Shown here piece after piece: positions 20,641-34,044 of a stretch of DNA of 64,000 nt. Made by a program: the position numbers and the translations under genes. Within the stretch, counting starts at the first letter, position 1, and the number at the start of each line of letters is the position of its first letter. Source of the stretch: Nageia nagi (Eukaryota > Pinophyta); contig JBITNC010000002.1 of assembly GCA_050084985.1 (NCBI GenBank), forward strand, positions 7,192,001 through 7,256,000, read 5' to 3'. The notes below the pieces were generated by a model. It saw nothing but the letters and a program-made list of their open reading frames with translations, did not search any database and was not told where the DNA came from.

Positions 20641-23600
20641 AGTTTGGAATGTTGCACCTACCATTCTTACTTGGTCAAATTTTATCTTCTATAATTATTT
20701 CATTTATATAATAGATCTTTTACCTATAAAAATAGAAGACTATAAAAATTCCACATAAGAAGCTAACATTAAATTAGCCAAGCTCATACTTAAACTACCA
20801 ATACTAAAGTCAAATTCATTTGAGTCTTTATGTCCAAACCAAATTAATGTGGATCTTAAAACTCTTATTATTTCTAAGAAAAACAAAACCTTAACGAATG
20901 ACCACTAAACTATGACAAATGCTACGACCTTAAGGAAGTTTAGGTAAAAAATTATAGATATGACTATAATCCCTTATAACCTAAATGAGGATGATCAATT
21001 TATACGATTATATAACTTAAAGAACTTGCAAATATAGAGAAATTAACTAATGATGATAATTTGGATAAATAACCAACAAAATATGCATTAGGTTTTACTA
21101 CTCCTTCCTCCTTAAAGGTAAGAATTCTCTCCATCGTTGTTTATAAATAATATGTTAAATCTTCATCTCCCATCAACATTTTCTTTCCCACACCATTTAT
21201 TGTCTCTTCTTTTCCTTTAATAATTTAAATAATATATCTAATTGTTCATCATTCTCTCTTTTATTCCACCAAATGATAAGATTTACGAATCCCAAGTTTT
21301 AAAGTATCAATCAAATTTTAAAAATACTCATTCCAAATTGAATGATTCAATCACTAAAACCCAAGTGCTTACTAACACATTGAAATTGCTTGAACAAAAT
21401 AAACTTACACAAATACATTTAAAATATAAAATAAACTTAAACCTAATAGCTTAAACAGAATAAGAATTATGAACATGATTATTAGAAGACAATGGTATGC
21501 ATTATATTATGTTGAATGTCCTTAGAAGACAATTATTGCTTCCATTTTCATCTCTTTCATCATTTTTGAGGGTGTGTCCTATCAATGCTTGAATTATTCT
21601 TACTATCTTTATAGGGCATATGAGAGATCTTATTTGGATGTCTAATCGTATTATCTAATATTAGATGAATCATCGATAATTAAAACTCATGATTACTATG
21701 AATTAGGGTAGTTCCTTTTTGACATTAGGATTACCTATGTCAAAATCCTAATTTGTTACTTGTTGATAGAAATCTTTAAGACATTAATCCATATCTATAC
21801 TCATGGTCATGATTTTATTTTATAATGAGTATATATTTAATCTTACAATCTAGGAGTATACTAATTTATACTTACATAATTAACCCATGTGAAAATAATT
21901 TTGGAATTGAGTACTAAATATTATTTAATTACCTTAATGGACACCCCTAGGTTTACAATGTGAATCATGGCTATCTTTGTGGTGGATAGCTCTTTCTTTA
22001 TTCTTGACTTCATACATGAATAGAATAATTGCATTGTAAATTTTGGGACATTTAATTACATAAGTAGTTCTCGTACACAAAGTAGGGAATTTACATTATA
22101 TTATTGTGGAGTTATTTAATGAGCTCCATTAGGTATTTGCCCTTGAATGTAGCTCCTTGCCGCCTTATCTCCCATATTCTTCCAAGGATCCATGGATTCA
22201 TTGATTTCAAGTACTAGGAAGGTTTGTGAGTATTGAGGATCATGACTGCCTCTTTCTTTGACCAAAATGCATATGGATGTAAATGTATTGAAATTCATCT
22301 TATCATTTCATGTACCCTAATAGGGACCTCAGGAGATTTTACGTTCCATAAGGAAACTACCTCGCTTCCTTAGTCTAAAGGTAGCAATTCACAATATTAA
22401 CGAGCAACCATGATCCCCTAAACGTAACACATATCTAACTATGTATAATTGAATTTCTTCAATTAATATTTGAATAACCCTTTAAAATACAGTCTAAAAC
22501 ATTCAATCATTTTTATATAATATTTTCACATTATTCCTTTAATTTATTTTTATCCCTTTTTATAGCAGGAATACAAATCTGTCAAATTCGCCAAATAATT
22601 ATTCCATAAATTCGACAAGGCATAAAATGTAGTGCATTGAAGACTGCTCCATGGGTTTGACCAATAAACTCAAGGCTTTCACAGGTTACGCCAGTATCCT
22701 ACAGAGTGAGAACTTACGAATTGTTGACAGTAAACGTTTCCTTGGCACAGGGTCTCGAAACCGTTGGGAGTTGCAGAGTAGATTAGGTTGAATTCGTCAA
22801 GGGAAAAGGGGACGACTACACGGCTAATTAGAACACCCAGCTTGACGTCAAGTTCATACGATTGGTACCATGAATACCCATCAAAATAATCTCATAAACT
22901 CATAGGATTTGACTTAGGAGATAACGTTGTAACTGTATTTGATTTATTCTGAAACTACGCTTCCTGAGAGGCACCAACACACTTTGAGTTCTTGCACAGT
23001 ATAATGGCTTCAAACAAAATCTAAATATACACCTAATATTGAAGGGAAGCGCAGGGCCGAAGGCGAGTATTACCTGAAAACAAATGCCTGCTGAAAAATG
23101 ATTTGATGGTACTCACTATGTACAAGGGCATCAATTGGATATATACAAATTTATTTTTAACATTAATATGGCTTGCGCTTCATCCATCATAGCCAAACCA
23201 TTCACCAGGAAAAGGGGAAAATCCATCATACATCCATATGGAAAGGAAAACTATGGGCAAATCTTGGATTGAATATACTTTCAAACTATCTCCTTGAAGT
23301 AAACGCATGGTGGATATCATTACAAAGCCCAATGGAATTACATTTCAGTACTATAGTTTAAAGAAAATATTTTCACGTTTATTCACATGCCTATGGTCAT
23401 AGATTGCTCTATCCTTTCTTGGATAATGTATAGACAAAAATGTACAACCATTCACATACAAGGTTTCAGATGTGTCCTAACATTTTAATTTTAATGTAAT
23501 ACTAACAATTCAAACAATTCCAATAGTATTTGGGCATTCCCTTTAATACAAGCATATCAAAATAAAATTCAACATAGCTAGGATTTTTATCATTTGTATC

Positions 23601-24535
23601 CAAAATGCAAAAGAGAGCACCTGGTGTAAAAGAGAGAGAAACTTTCTTCACATCCTCCTAGAACAATTTTTGGAGGAATGAGAGGTATTTTCCAATGGTC
23701 ACCCACCCATATATTCATAGTCTAAGGTGGTAGAATCTTTCCAAAATAAATACTATTTGTCCAATTCATATACCCCATACAAGAGGTGTATGGATATTTT
23801 TTTTGGAGAGGGTTCAACCATCTTCCCTAGATCTTCTAGAAATAATTGCACACCTTCCATAAGGAAACAAAAGTTTTTTATCAATCATTTTGCATCTACC
23901 AAAAGCAAACAATTTGTGCGTGGGAGATAACTCAATTATTTTTGCAAGTTGCCAAAATGACCTTGCAACCACCAATGAAAGATAAATAATTCTTCTAACC
24001 CTTAAATTTTACTTTACTAATATTCGTTGGTTAAAATTTGAATTTAAATAATTGGAATATTCTTTGCAATAGTTAATTTAATTCTAGTGCAAATTCCAAA
24101 ATGTGTGTCTTATTTTTAAACATAGATTTACCTCTAGAGGTCACTCATCCTGCAGGGTCAATTTGTTAATGCTTACACACATACAAAAGCATCATCGAAA
24201 TCGAGTATCATGCATCATAATTATGATATGCATCTACATGATCTACGATGGTCATCATGGCAATTAGTGAATCAATGCCAATCATTTCCTCACTCTTACC
24301 AATCCGTTCCCGTAACCAACTCATCTTTGGTCCCTTGGGTCTTTAACCTAACTCCCCATCTTGAGTCAACCTGTAACATGTGTCATAAAATCTCGAAGCT
24401 AGCATCAAATCGATACAAATAATGAATATATCTATTCAAAACCATTCATTTCACAACATAATTAAATCTTTATCACATTCAAATTCTCGATAGTATTCGA
24501 GTCTTAATTAATGTAATTGGATGGGTCATTACATT
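20641..24535. other. no recognised gene, 3.9 kb
   Basis: Mostly AT-rich with short frames that match nothing known to me. A patch at about 22,560-23,120 has visibly higher GC and mixed composition unlike its surroundings, but it contains stops in all frames I read and no RNA-gene signature. A minus-strand frame at 22,116-22,298 (60 residues) is unrecognised. Confidence 0.4.
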
Positions 24536-24539
24536 CTAA

Positions 24540-25560
24540 CTAATGTTATAGAAGATTGATTATCATAATATAGAGAAATAGGATTACAACTTTTAAAGCC
24601 TATTTCATTCAACAATCTTTGAAGCTATATTGCCTCTTGGCAAGCAAGAGTAACACATCTATATTTAACTTTGGTCATAGATAAGGGTATTGTAGGTTGT
24701 TTCTTGTTACAACAATAAACCATTCCTGAACCTATGGAAAAATAATCCCTACTTGTAGATTTTTTAATCTACATTATCCATAACATTATCTCTATCACAA
24801 TAGCTAAATAAACTTACTTTAAGATTAGAAGTATGTTTTAAAGCTAAGTTAGATGAACCTTTCAAATATAGGAGAATTCTATTAACACCATTTAAATGAA
24901 CTTCATAAGGCTTTTGCATATATCTAACCATTATATTTACGTAATATACAGTATCAAGTCTAGATATAGTCAAATACAAAAGGCTACCTATAATTTGCCT
25001 GTACTTAGTTTCATCAACAAGTTTATAATCTTTATGTACTTTAAATTTACTAGAAACCATAGGTGTAGAAACATTCTTACACACTGTCATATCAAATTTC
25101 TTGAATATTTCTAAAACATATTTAGATCGAGAAATCAATATTTTATTATCTTGTTGACATATTTGTAAACCTAAGAAAAACAAAATGCTAAAGTCCCATA
25201 TTAGTCATTTCAAATTGATTTATCAATTATCTTTTGTAGATATTTATCATAGTATCATCATTACTTATAATTAAAATACCATCTACATAAAGAACAATTT
25301 TTATGATATTATCATTCTTCTTAGAAATATATAGATCAGAATCAGTATAATATTTATTGAATCCAATTGAAATGAAATATGAATATACTTTATATTTTTC
25401 AACATCATCTAATGAGTTAAGCTTAATCTTATATACCCATTTACATATTACTATATTTCTCTTTGAAATCCTTGAAATTAACTAATTCCCAAGTATCATT
25501 CTTAATTATGAAATTTAATTCTTGTTGCATGGCCTTTATTTTGAAGAGTCTTATCTAAAC
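24540..25560 (-). pseudogene. Copia RT-RNase H fragment (element D)
   Basis: From right to left: NDTWELVNF of the RT start at about 25,490; the RT catalytic region around 25,250-25,330 as YVDGILIISNDD (YVDD mutated to YVDG); the RT C-terminus at 24,764-25,183 (RYRQIIGSLLYLTISRLD-like block, YMQKPYEVHLNGVNRILLYL); and RNase H to about 24,545 (CNKKQPTI, then DNQSSIT). An internal deletion joins the early RT to the fingers region and several stops are present. Family: Ty1/Copia, distinct from copies A-C at the protein level. RNase H is cut off at about 24,540, where unrelated sequence begins. Confidence 0.8.
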
Positions 25561-25979
25561 ACATTCTAAAATTATAATGCAGAAGTGAATTAATTAGAAT
25601 AAAACAATCACACAAATACAAGGAACATACGAGATTTACCCTAGTTCACCAAATGTGGGCTACCCTAGTTCACCCTATATTATTGCTTACAATGAATACA
25701 ATCCATCACAATTGGCTCATTACAATGAATATATCAAAAAATCCTCAACCATAAACCATAACGTGGTGTTAGAAAATCATGGGCTAAACCACCTAGGGGC
25801 TTGATGTACGATACTTCCTTTGCAAATGATGAGCCATATCTAACATATTTTACTTGGATTATCCTAAATCACTATTCCAAATATTTGAATTTAAATCTTT
25901 ATTACAAGATGTTAGGCAAGTAACCATTGCTATATATAGAGTTTTAAGAAAATTCTTACAAACCAACTTGCATAATTGT
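25561..25979. other. non-coding spacer inside element D remains
   Basis: Contains two copies of a ccctagttcacc phrase near 25,636-25,672, which resemble worn LTR ends. Protease, integrase and most of gag of element D are missing here. Confidence 0.35.
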
Positions 25980-26068
25980 TTGTTTGATTCTATTCATGCA
26001 TCCTAGGTTCTCATATTCCATAGTTGGTCCATTCAAGTATATGCTTTGGGATAAAACTAGTCCTATCA
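25980..26068 (-). pseudogene. Copia gag N-terminus fragment (element D)
   Basis: The minus strand reads MGSNDRTSFIPKHILEWTNY then a stop and EPRM, equivalent to the MVETFVPKHILDGSNFGIWEP start of copy A. Only about 30 codons remain. It marks the 5' coding end of the decayed element whose RT lies at 24,540-25,560. Confidence 0.6.
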
Positions 26069-27608
26069 TTAGAACCCATTTGTTGTTATAAAAACATGGT
26101 TAGTAAATTTGTTATTTTTCTAAAACAAAATGTACTATATCAAGCAAATAAATATATCATTCCAATTGTTAGATACTTAACAATAACCAATTTTTTTTAA
26201 AATGATATAATAATATTATGAGAACCTATGATAATATTACTTCTCTTTCCCCGTCCTTTAAAATTTTTTATTATATAAAAAATATAAATCTAAAAGTTCA
26301 TATTTATTCTCAAAGCATATAAATTTAATTTTTTTAAGCATATATAAATACATAAAAAAATAAAAATGCTAATTTATTATATCATTTTCTTTTGAAAGAA
26401 AAAAATATAATACATAAAATAAAACATTACAATTTTTTTTTAAATTAACTGTATTAAAACAAAGTCACATTTAATAGAACAACTTTTATAAAACTTAATG
26501 CTTTTATAAAAATTAAAGTATTATATATAATAGAATTAAAAAAAATTATTAACATTGTTATATTATACAACATGCTAATATAAAAAAAGCATTTTCTAAA
26601 GATTATCTAATATCTTTATAAAATAGAGAGATGAGAAAAAAAAACCATAATCATTTCCCTAAAAATATATATCCCACATAAACTGTTTTATAATAGAAAT
26701 TATATGATCACCACATCAATAGAACTAAATAGGAAAAATCCTTACAATTTCAATATTTTTACCTCTTAAGTTTCTAAAAAATGTTTCTACCTCTTAACTA
26801 ACATATATAATAACCAGAAATTATTTTTAACACCTACATCGAGACACACTTTTAAACAAAACATGTAAGCAAAGGTTTCAACTGTATTGTTGACTTGTTG
26901 CTTCGTGCTTGTAGAATGCAAAGATTGAGGATATGCAATTTGTCGACTTCAGAAAATCCATTATCTCTTTTCATTAGTTTTGGATGCCTTTAAGTAGGCT
27001 AAAATACAAGTAATATCATATGGTTTTAAAATACAATGGATCTCCACTAAAACATAACTATCAATTTTCTTACTTGGAAGCACCTACTAACAATTAACTA
27101 TTAATTTACCTATTTTAGCTATTTTTATCTATACCCCCTAACTTGAGTCACATCATAATGCTCAGAATGAATTATTATACATACAATTGTGATAACAACC
27201 AAGAATCAGAGTTATTTTTTGAATCTTGCAACTCAACTGATTCTCTCTCTTTGTTGCTTTCTAACCTTCATAGACATGATTCTATATAAACCAAGTTCTT
27301 GAAGGCTATATCAATTACAATAAACAAAAATCGATTAAGATTAGTAATAATCATAGAAAAAGGACCAAGATGAAGAGATGCCTCATTTCCTTATTTTTAG
27401 CATCTAAAACTATGGTGAAAGAGCAAAAGAAGGACCTGACACACAAAAAAGGTAATTAATTGGTTGCAAACTAGATTCAATAACCTTTGCAAGTATTCTT
27501 CTTATATGTGAAACTTTTATAACTTATAAATGGTGCATAAATACTCATAGTTAAATAACTAGATGGTTTCTTTCGTATGCAATTGTGATAATAGTCATGA
27601 TAAACAGG
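26069..27608. other. no gene seen, AT-rich
   Basis: Very AT-rich to about 26,650, then ordinary AT-rich sequence. No conserved frame, RNA gene or clear repeat was found. Confidence 0.45.
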
Positions 27609-27791
27609 TATTCAAAATGTGGGAGCAAGTCAAGTGATTTATTTGATAAGATGTGTAATAGATAAAAAATTTTATGGAATGAAATGATTGCAAGATATGC
27701 AAGGAATGGTTTTATAATGGAAGCCATCAAACTATTTGAACAAATAGAATATGTGGGCATTATGCCAAATGATTCAAAATTTTATTAGCAT
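27609..27791 (+). pseudogene. PPR-protein fragment
   Basis: One frame reads YSKCGSKSSDLFDKMCNR, stop, ILWNEMIARYARNGFIMEAI, then KLFEQIEYVGIMPNDSKFY. This is the classic plant PLS-type PPR repeat (YSKCG....A..LFD.M..R..VSWN.MI.GYA.NG...EAL.LF..M...G..P). About two repeats are left and one TAA breaks them. There is no start, targeting peptide or downstream domain. Confidence 0.75.
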
Positions 27792-30019
27792 ATTATTTAC
27801 ATGTAATCATGTAGGTATAGTGAAAGAGTAATATCGATACTTCAAATTCATTTTTGATTAAAATCAAGTAAATTTTATATTAATAAAAAATCAAACTTTT
27901 GAAAGGATCTTTGAACCTTTTACATGGTCAAAAATTATTTCATTTACATTATATTTGTATCATATACACAACTTATTTTCCTTGCAAGAAAAAGGTAATA
28001 TTTAACAAATATAAAATGTATAGCAAAAATAATGTATATGCGATAAAAAAGCACTATTTCTCTATAAATATAATAGTAAATCATATATAAGGAATACACC
28101 AATTTATGATAATGATAATAATGTACCTTCATCACATTTGAGTCAATGAGCCACAAACAAGTCTTTTATGTGATCTTTACTTGCTCAGGCCAAAGATCTA
28201 TGATGCCAGTGCCTTATTGATAGCACACTGTTGACGCGTTAAAATAAGCAATATCAAATGCAAAATTTAAAGTATGCAAAACATGATATGCTTTTGAAAA
28301 AATATAATTTTTTATAGATAACCTTTTGAAAAAATCAAAGGCTTCAAAATTGTTTTTGGTGTAGGGTATCCCCCCCTCAAATGATGTTAGGTGGACCAAA
28401 CGAAGTAAGATTAACCAAAGATCGTTTGAAGAGAAAAACATAGTGTGTGTAAATAACCTATGAAAAACATCAAAGAGAGGATAAATTAATGCCCCAATCA
28501 TAATACCATACAACAAAGGGAAGACCAATTTAAGCGAAAAGAAATATCAATAAGTTTATAAATTTTCAAATATAGGTGAAATACAATTGCATTTAACAAA
28601 CACGGTAGGGTTTTGGACCCAACAAGTATAAAATTAAAAGGCAAATTTAATTTGGTCATTATGGTTTTTGACTTTTGATAGTAGATTTTTCAGATTCTAA
28701 GATAACTTTTGACCCCACACATCTTCTTATGAGTTGCATCCATAAGCAGCTTCCCTAGAAGAAGACGTTGACCAACATGGACTCCAAATAGACTGACAAA
28801 AACCCTTTTATTTTTTAAATTTTGGAAAAGGAATTTAACATAATGAACCCTAATTGTTTATTTTTGGAAAAAAAATAGAAATTAAAAATAAATGAATGTA
28901 TTTGTGTTTTGTATTTGGTAGAGTTTAAACAAGGTTTAACCAAACTTATTTGTGCTAGGTTTATAACAGATAAACCATTCTATTGTAGAAAAAATGAAAT
29001 TTCAAAAATCTTAGGATAGTTTATTTTAAAAAATCAAAATAAATTAGCTAATTTGTAGTTTTTTAATAGAACAAATGAATATGCACTAGTTAAATTAAAT
29101 AGTCGACCACAAAAAAGTAGATTTTATGATAAATTTATGAAAGTTTGAGTATATATTTTTAATTTTTCGATTGAAATTACGGAAAATGGTCAACACCATG
29201 TTTGCAACTGTCAAATGCGATCACTAATCGTAGTTTGTAGTAAATGTGGTTATGATCATGTTTCAAACTAATGAAATGTGATCTTGACCATATTTCAAAT
29301 TGATGAAACATGGCCTCAATTGCGTTTCATGGTAGAGACCAATTTTTTTCAATACTAGACACAAAGTTGAACAATATAGCAATAAAAAATAATAAACATG
29401 AAAGTGCAGGGTTGAACAAACCCCTTTTTTATAATTGAAAATATTAAAAAAATGAAAGATTTTTAAATTTTATGCTTTTTAGATTGTAGAGATATTTAGG
29501 TTTTTGGATTATTTATGTGTATTTTAATTTTGGTAAAGTATTAATGATTTTTAGACTTTTGAAATATGTGTATATTTTTTGAATGTTTAGATTTTCATAT
29601 ACTTGTTTGTTTATTTAGATTTTTTAGCATCATTTATGCTCATTTAGAGTTTTTTTAAAGTGTTCATGCTTATTTAGATTTTAGAGGTAATTATGCTTAT
29701 TTATATCTTTTAGAGTGTTAATGCATATTTATAGCTTTTAGATATATTTAGACTTTTAGCTATATGTATATGTATTTATATTTTTAAACACTTTACTATC
29801 TTTGCCCCAGTATGTATAGGTACATTCAATCGATGCTTTTTAGAACCATTAGGAATAAATGTGGATAAGTGAAAATAGAACCAAACTTGAAACACAATAA
29901 TCAATCAAAAAGAAAATTAACAAAAATTAAGGGTATTAAAATAGAAATATATAGACATAGAGTATGCAAAATTTGCTTTGAAAAATAATAGGATCGAATG
30001 GGCTTGGTTACATAGTGTA
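27792..30019. other. no gene; short direct repeats and T-rich tract
   Basis: At 29,185-29,340 an imperfect 35-40 bp unit recurs about four times (gatcatgtttcaaactaatg and gaccatatttcaaattgatg are two versions). 29,420-29,790 is T-rich on the plus strand (many ttttagatttt phrases). Nothing coding was seen. Confidence 0.45.
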
Positions 30020-31147
30020 GTCCTAGGCTACATAGGTGTGATCGATCGAGTGTAATGTGACTTAAGATACATCACAATGATATGCGAGAGGTCGGAATTG
30101 ACCACCAACACCTTCCACTTTTTGATTGGTGAGTGGACTATGACTCTCGAGGATGTGTGGTGGATCCTTAGGATCTTGATCAAGGGGTACCCTATACTAG
30201 GCTTAGTAGATAAGGTGGGCAAAGATGTAGTGACCATTAGGATCTTTAATCAAGACTACTATAGGCTCAAGTGGGGAACTAACAATTTTATGTTCAATAT
30301 CACATATCGCCAGGGGTTGTTAGATCCATTAAGCTTCTTTACCATGATCCTAATCATAGAATACATACTATCAGTCACTTTCGGGATGTTATTCCCCTAG
30401 AAGCTATACCATGTGATGCAAGGGATGATCAAGCACATGACTATGTATGCTTGGGAATAAGCCTTACTAACATAACTATATGAAATAGGATTCAAGGATT
30501 GCCAAGGCATAACATGCTCTTTGTTCCTCTATATATATGGGTGGGAGCATATTATTATAGAGAGATTGCAAGAATTTTTCTACAACATTCATAGTGATGT
30601 ATATATGATATTTGATGAGCCCTATAGAGAGATGCCATATGTAATAATATGGGGGGGTCGATGGTCTCGTGCATATTTAGGAGACATCATTCACTACAGA
30701 TAATAATGGAGCCAATTGAGGGTTCACAGTATGATTTGGAGGTCATACAAGAGGGGGCCTAGGTAGGATGACAACCAAGTACATATCACGCATGTCAATC
30801 AACCAAGGTGGGTGAGGATCCAATGTCGTGAGGAGTATATTGAGTTTGATAGGATGATCTAATAGTTCAAATTGATGCAAAAAATACCTTTAGCACCATT
30901 GGGATACAATAGGATGCATGGTAGGAATGAGAGATCTAAAATCCCTTATCAAGAGACATGGGATGTAACAGATGATGATGAGGCCCTAACAGCAAGAGAT
31001 GATGTTGGTACCATGCCAAAATATTATGCACAATGGCAGAGAAAGATAGCACAACAAGCATCAACAACAAGATTGATAGAGGGAGAGGCCATAGGTGAGA
31101 GGGTTGGTAAGGATATCAAGGAGCAGGTAGAGCCCCTCCGGTGTTGA
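30020..31147 (+). pseudogene. plant mobile domain (PMD/MAIN-like) gene, decayed
   Basis: A single frame runs 1.1 kb, interrupted only by nonsense codons. The PMD core reads TNTFHFLIGEWTMTLEDVWW (about 30,100-30,160), followed by ILRILIKGYPILGLVDKVG; SLFLYIYGWEHI at about 30,515-30,550 matches the tryptophan-containing middle of the domain. The C-terminal part (30,872-31,147) is charged. PMD proteins (MAIN/MAIL family) occur in host genes and in plant transposons; domesticated members act in silencing and genome stability. The same layout is seen in the better kept copy at 60.9-63.2 kb. Neighbouring minus-strand Gypsy fragments (33.6-34.6 kb) suggest it is antisense cargo of such an element. 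Confidence 0.75.
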
Positions 31148-31218
31148 GTGAGACAATGAAGAGATCCTTCACGAGGTGCAATATACATGGTACTACCTCC
31201 ATACATTTTGATGTAGGA

Positions 31219-31405
31219 TATAGGTGGGGATCCTAAGATGGGTGGAGACGATGTGGCTTAGAGGATTACTGATTTAGAGAAACAAGTACAGACCTTACAA
31301 TAACTTATGATGAGCCAGCAATAACTAGCTGCTAGTAAACAAAGAGAGTATGCCCTAGGGTAGACTATGGATAGCCTAGGCCTACGCGTAGAGGGATTAC
31401 ACTAA
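31219..31405 (+). pseudogene. last exon of the decayed PMD gene
   Basis: Reads DPKMGGDDVA, stop, RITDLEKQVQTLQ and further broken heptads ending MDSLGLRVEGLH. It matches the third exon of the copy at 62,914-63,209 (DPKVEMAKLRG...KIRELQ), so an intron would precede it. The acceptor is not intact: ggg stands where cag is expected. Confidence 0.55.
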
Positions 31406-33599
31406 TGAATATAGATACGAGTCAAATTTTATATGACATAAGATTTATATTCCATATGTACCTAATTCATCCCAGACACAAAGTGGAAGATCAAAGAGTA
31501 GATCACACAGGTCATCCAATGTGCTTCAAAACCTCTATACGACTACCTCCTCCCACCACATAGCCTCACCCTCCTCATCCAGGTGAGGAAATGGACAATA
31601 AATATGGACTTTATATTTTGACATGATTATACGATGTATTGTTATAGATATGTATTAATTTTTTGATACGAATATTGCGATGGGTGGCTTGTTGTATGAC
31701 ATGAACATTTAGACATTGACACTTATGTATTTTTTTTTAGGGCTTCATGCCCCTTTTATGCTTTATTATATGTTATGCTATTTATACTTATATGCTTATG
31801 TAATTATGTATTTGACAATGTTTTATGTATATGGTTAGACTTTTGAATTTAGATGATTTGCGATGATATCATATTTTTAGACTTAAGTGTTTATGAATTT
31901 AGATATTTCAATAGATTTTTATGTTCTTACATTCTTTGTGAATGTTTGTACGTACGAAATGACATTATTTATGATTATGCCATGTTATTTTTTATGTTGT
32001 TTTTAAACATTGTGACACTAATTTGACTTATGACTATATGATGCTTGAAAACTATGTGTTGTTGTTACATTATGCATTGTTAGCAAAGTCTTATGTATAA
32101 TACAAGGTATAATGAATGTACAAATGTAATATAAATGGTAACAAATTATAATTCATAACTAATGTACAAATGCACACCTAATACAATCTAATAACTAAAG
32201 ATGATAATAAAATATGATAATAATAAAATTTTGTAAGAATAAAGTGTTCTAATAATCTTAAAACAAATGTATATAAGATATATAAGACAATATATAAATA
32301 AGTAAAATAGAATAAGCAAATAAACATTGTAGGTAAGTACAAAACACACAGGTTTTGATAAAAAGAATAATAAAAATATAAATAAGCAACAAGTAACATA
32401 AGTAAGACAACTTCAAACTATAGTAACTTGGCAAAGCATGGAGTATAATAATTTAAGATAAAGAAAAAGTGAATAACAAATTCAATCCAGAGAATATAAG
32501 ATAAATAAAAACCAAGACCAAGTAATGAAAACACTTAAGGCAATGAATAATTGAGTCAAATGCCTCAAAAGTGGTAAAGAAGAAGACAAATAAACTATTC
32601 ATATTTTCTTGCACCTCAAAAAGTCGTAATATAACAACAATGATGTAGACCAATACAAAATAGAAATATAAAACTAAATGACATCAAAATAGCAATGTGA
32701 TGCACAATATAAAGCTATAAACTTAGGAATAAGCAAGAAATAAAGGTTCATACTCAAAATAAAGTCATAAACCAAATACCTAAGACAGTCACAATCAACC
32801 AATAGAAATAGATCCCAAAAAAAAATGGTACAATGTAGAATTTTTGGGGTTGACTTCAATTTTAATATGTTAAATTGGCTCTTTTTCAAAATCTTTTCAC
32901 AATATTGTAAACAAATGCCATTTAATTACCTTAACCCAATGACAGATAATGAATGGACTCAACGAGTATAACAAAGAGGTTTGGGATCGACTTCTAACTT
33001 AATGTGTAAGACATTCCCTAGCTCCAACCAAACTAGGAAAGAGATGGTGTCTAATGATTCTAAGACCTTAAAAGTTTACGAAAATATAAACAAGTAGGTA
33101 TAAAAAATAATAAGTTATGATAAGTAGACCAAGTGATAATAAGAGTCAAGTGATTGTGGTCTTCATATTCCCTAAAAAGGTAGGAAATACTAAAAGTGAG
33201 AAACCATCGAAGTATTGACTCCAAAATACCATGATTAAAACTTGATAAGCTCAAACAAGTAATACAAAAAGTAATTCCAATAACTACATAATATAGCCAA
33301 CATAGGAATCCTTTTCAAATAAGCATATGTAAATCAACAAAAACATGAGATAAGAACATAGGACAATGAAATTAAGAAAACAAATGAAGTGGAATAACAA
33401 GATTAATAAAAGTTGTGTGATGAATAAGATCATTATGTTTTTAGTTCTTTAGCTTATTTAGGATTTGAAGATGAAGAAGAGACCATAAACAAATATAAAA
33501 TCTATAAGTGACCATGTTCCCCTAGATTTGAAAAGGATGAAGGTGCATAATGTTAATAGGTTATGCCTCCTCCTCACCTTCCAAAGTAGCCAAATGATG
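31406..33599. other. no gene; strand-skewed AT-rich DNA
   Basis: 31,700-32,050 is T-rich on the plus strand and 32,100-33,400 is A-rich. The several minus-strand frames here are hydrophobic by composition only and match nothing. Confidence 0.45.
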
Positions 33600-33900
33600 T
33601 ACCATTGCACTAAAATTGTATTTTATCACAGTGATCCAACCTATTCAAATCTAATTTATCTCTTAAAACTCGCTCTTAATGATAGCTTTATTGATTTTCT
33701 CTAAGCACTATATCACCAATTTGAAACTCTCTAGGTTTTACTTTTTTATTATATACTCCTTTGATGCAAGATTAATAGGCTTTGAAATTTTATAAGGCAT
33801 TAACTCTCATTTAGAACAACCAATTAATTTAATCTAGTTTGCCTAGCCTCTAGTTTTGATAACAAATCTTGTAGCTAAATTCTAAAAAATGTCCAATGTT
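33600..33900 (-). pseudogene. Ty3/Gypsy integrase C-terminal fragment
   Basis: The minus strand reads YNKKVKPREFQIGDIVLREN (with one frameshift nearby), the block after the integrase core of Gypsy polyproteins, usually R.F..GDLVL. Many stops are present. It lies downstream, in sense, of the fragment at 34,045-34,640, so both may come from one element that lost RT and most of integrase. Confidence 0.5.
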
Positions 33901-34044
33901 CATCTTCATCTAGTTCCTCTATATAGAAATATCATCAAGAGACATCATAGAAAAGTTAACATTTTCTTGATCTATAACATGAGAATCACTATAATAAAGA
34001 ACATGATAAAAGGGAGAGATAAATGAGATATTGATCACTTTTAC

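Noticed and set aside
29781-29810. Polypurine tract/LTR border for the left PMD-associated element
   Set aside because: TGCCCCAG-like sequence with a TGTTTAAA start 10 bp away is suggestive, but the spacing is wrong and no second LTR is visible.
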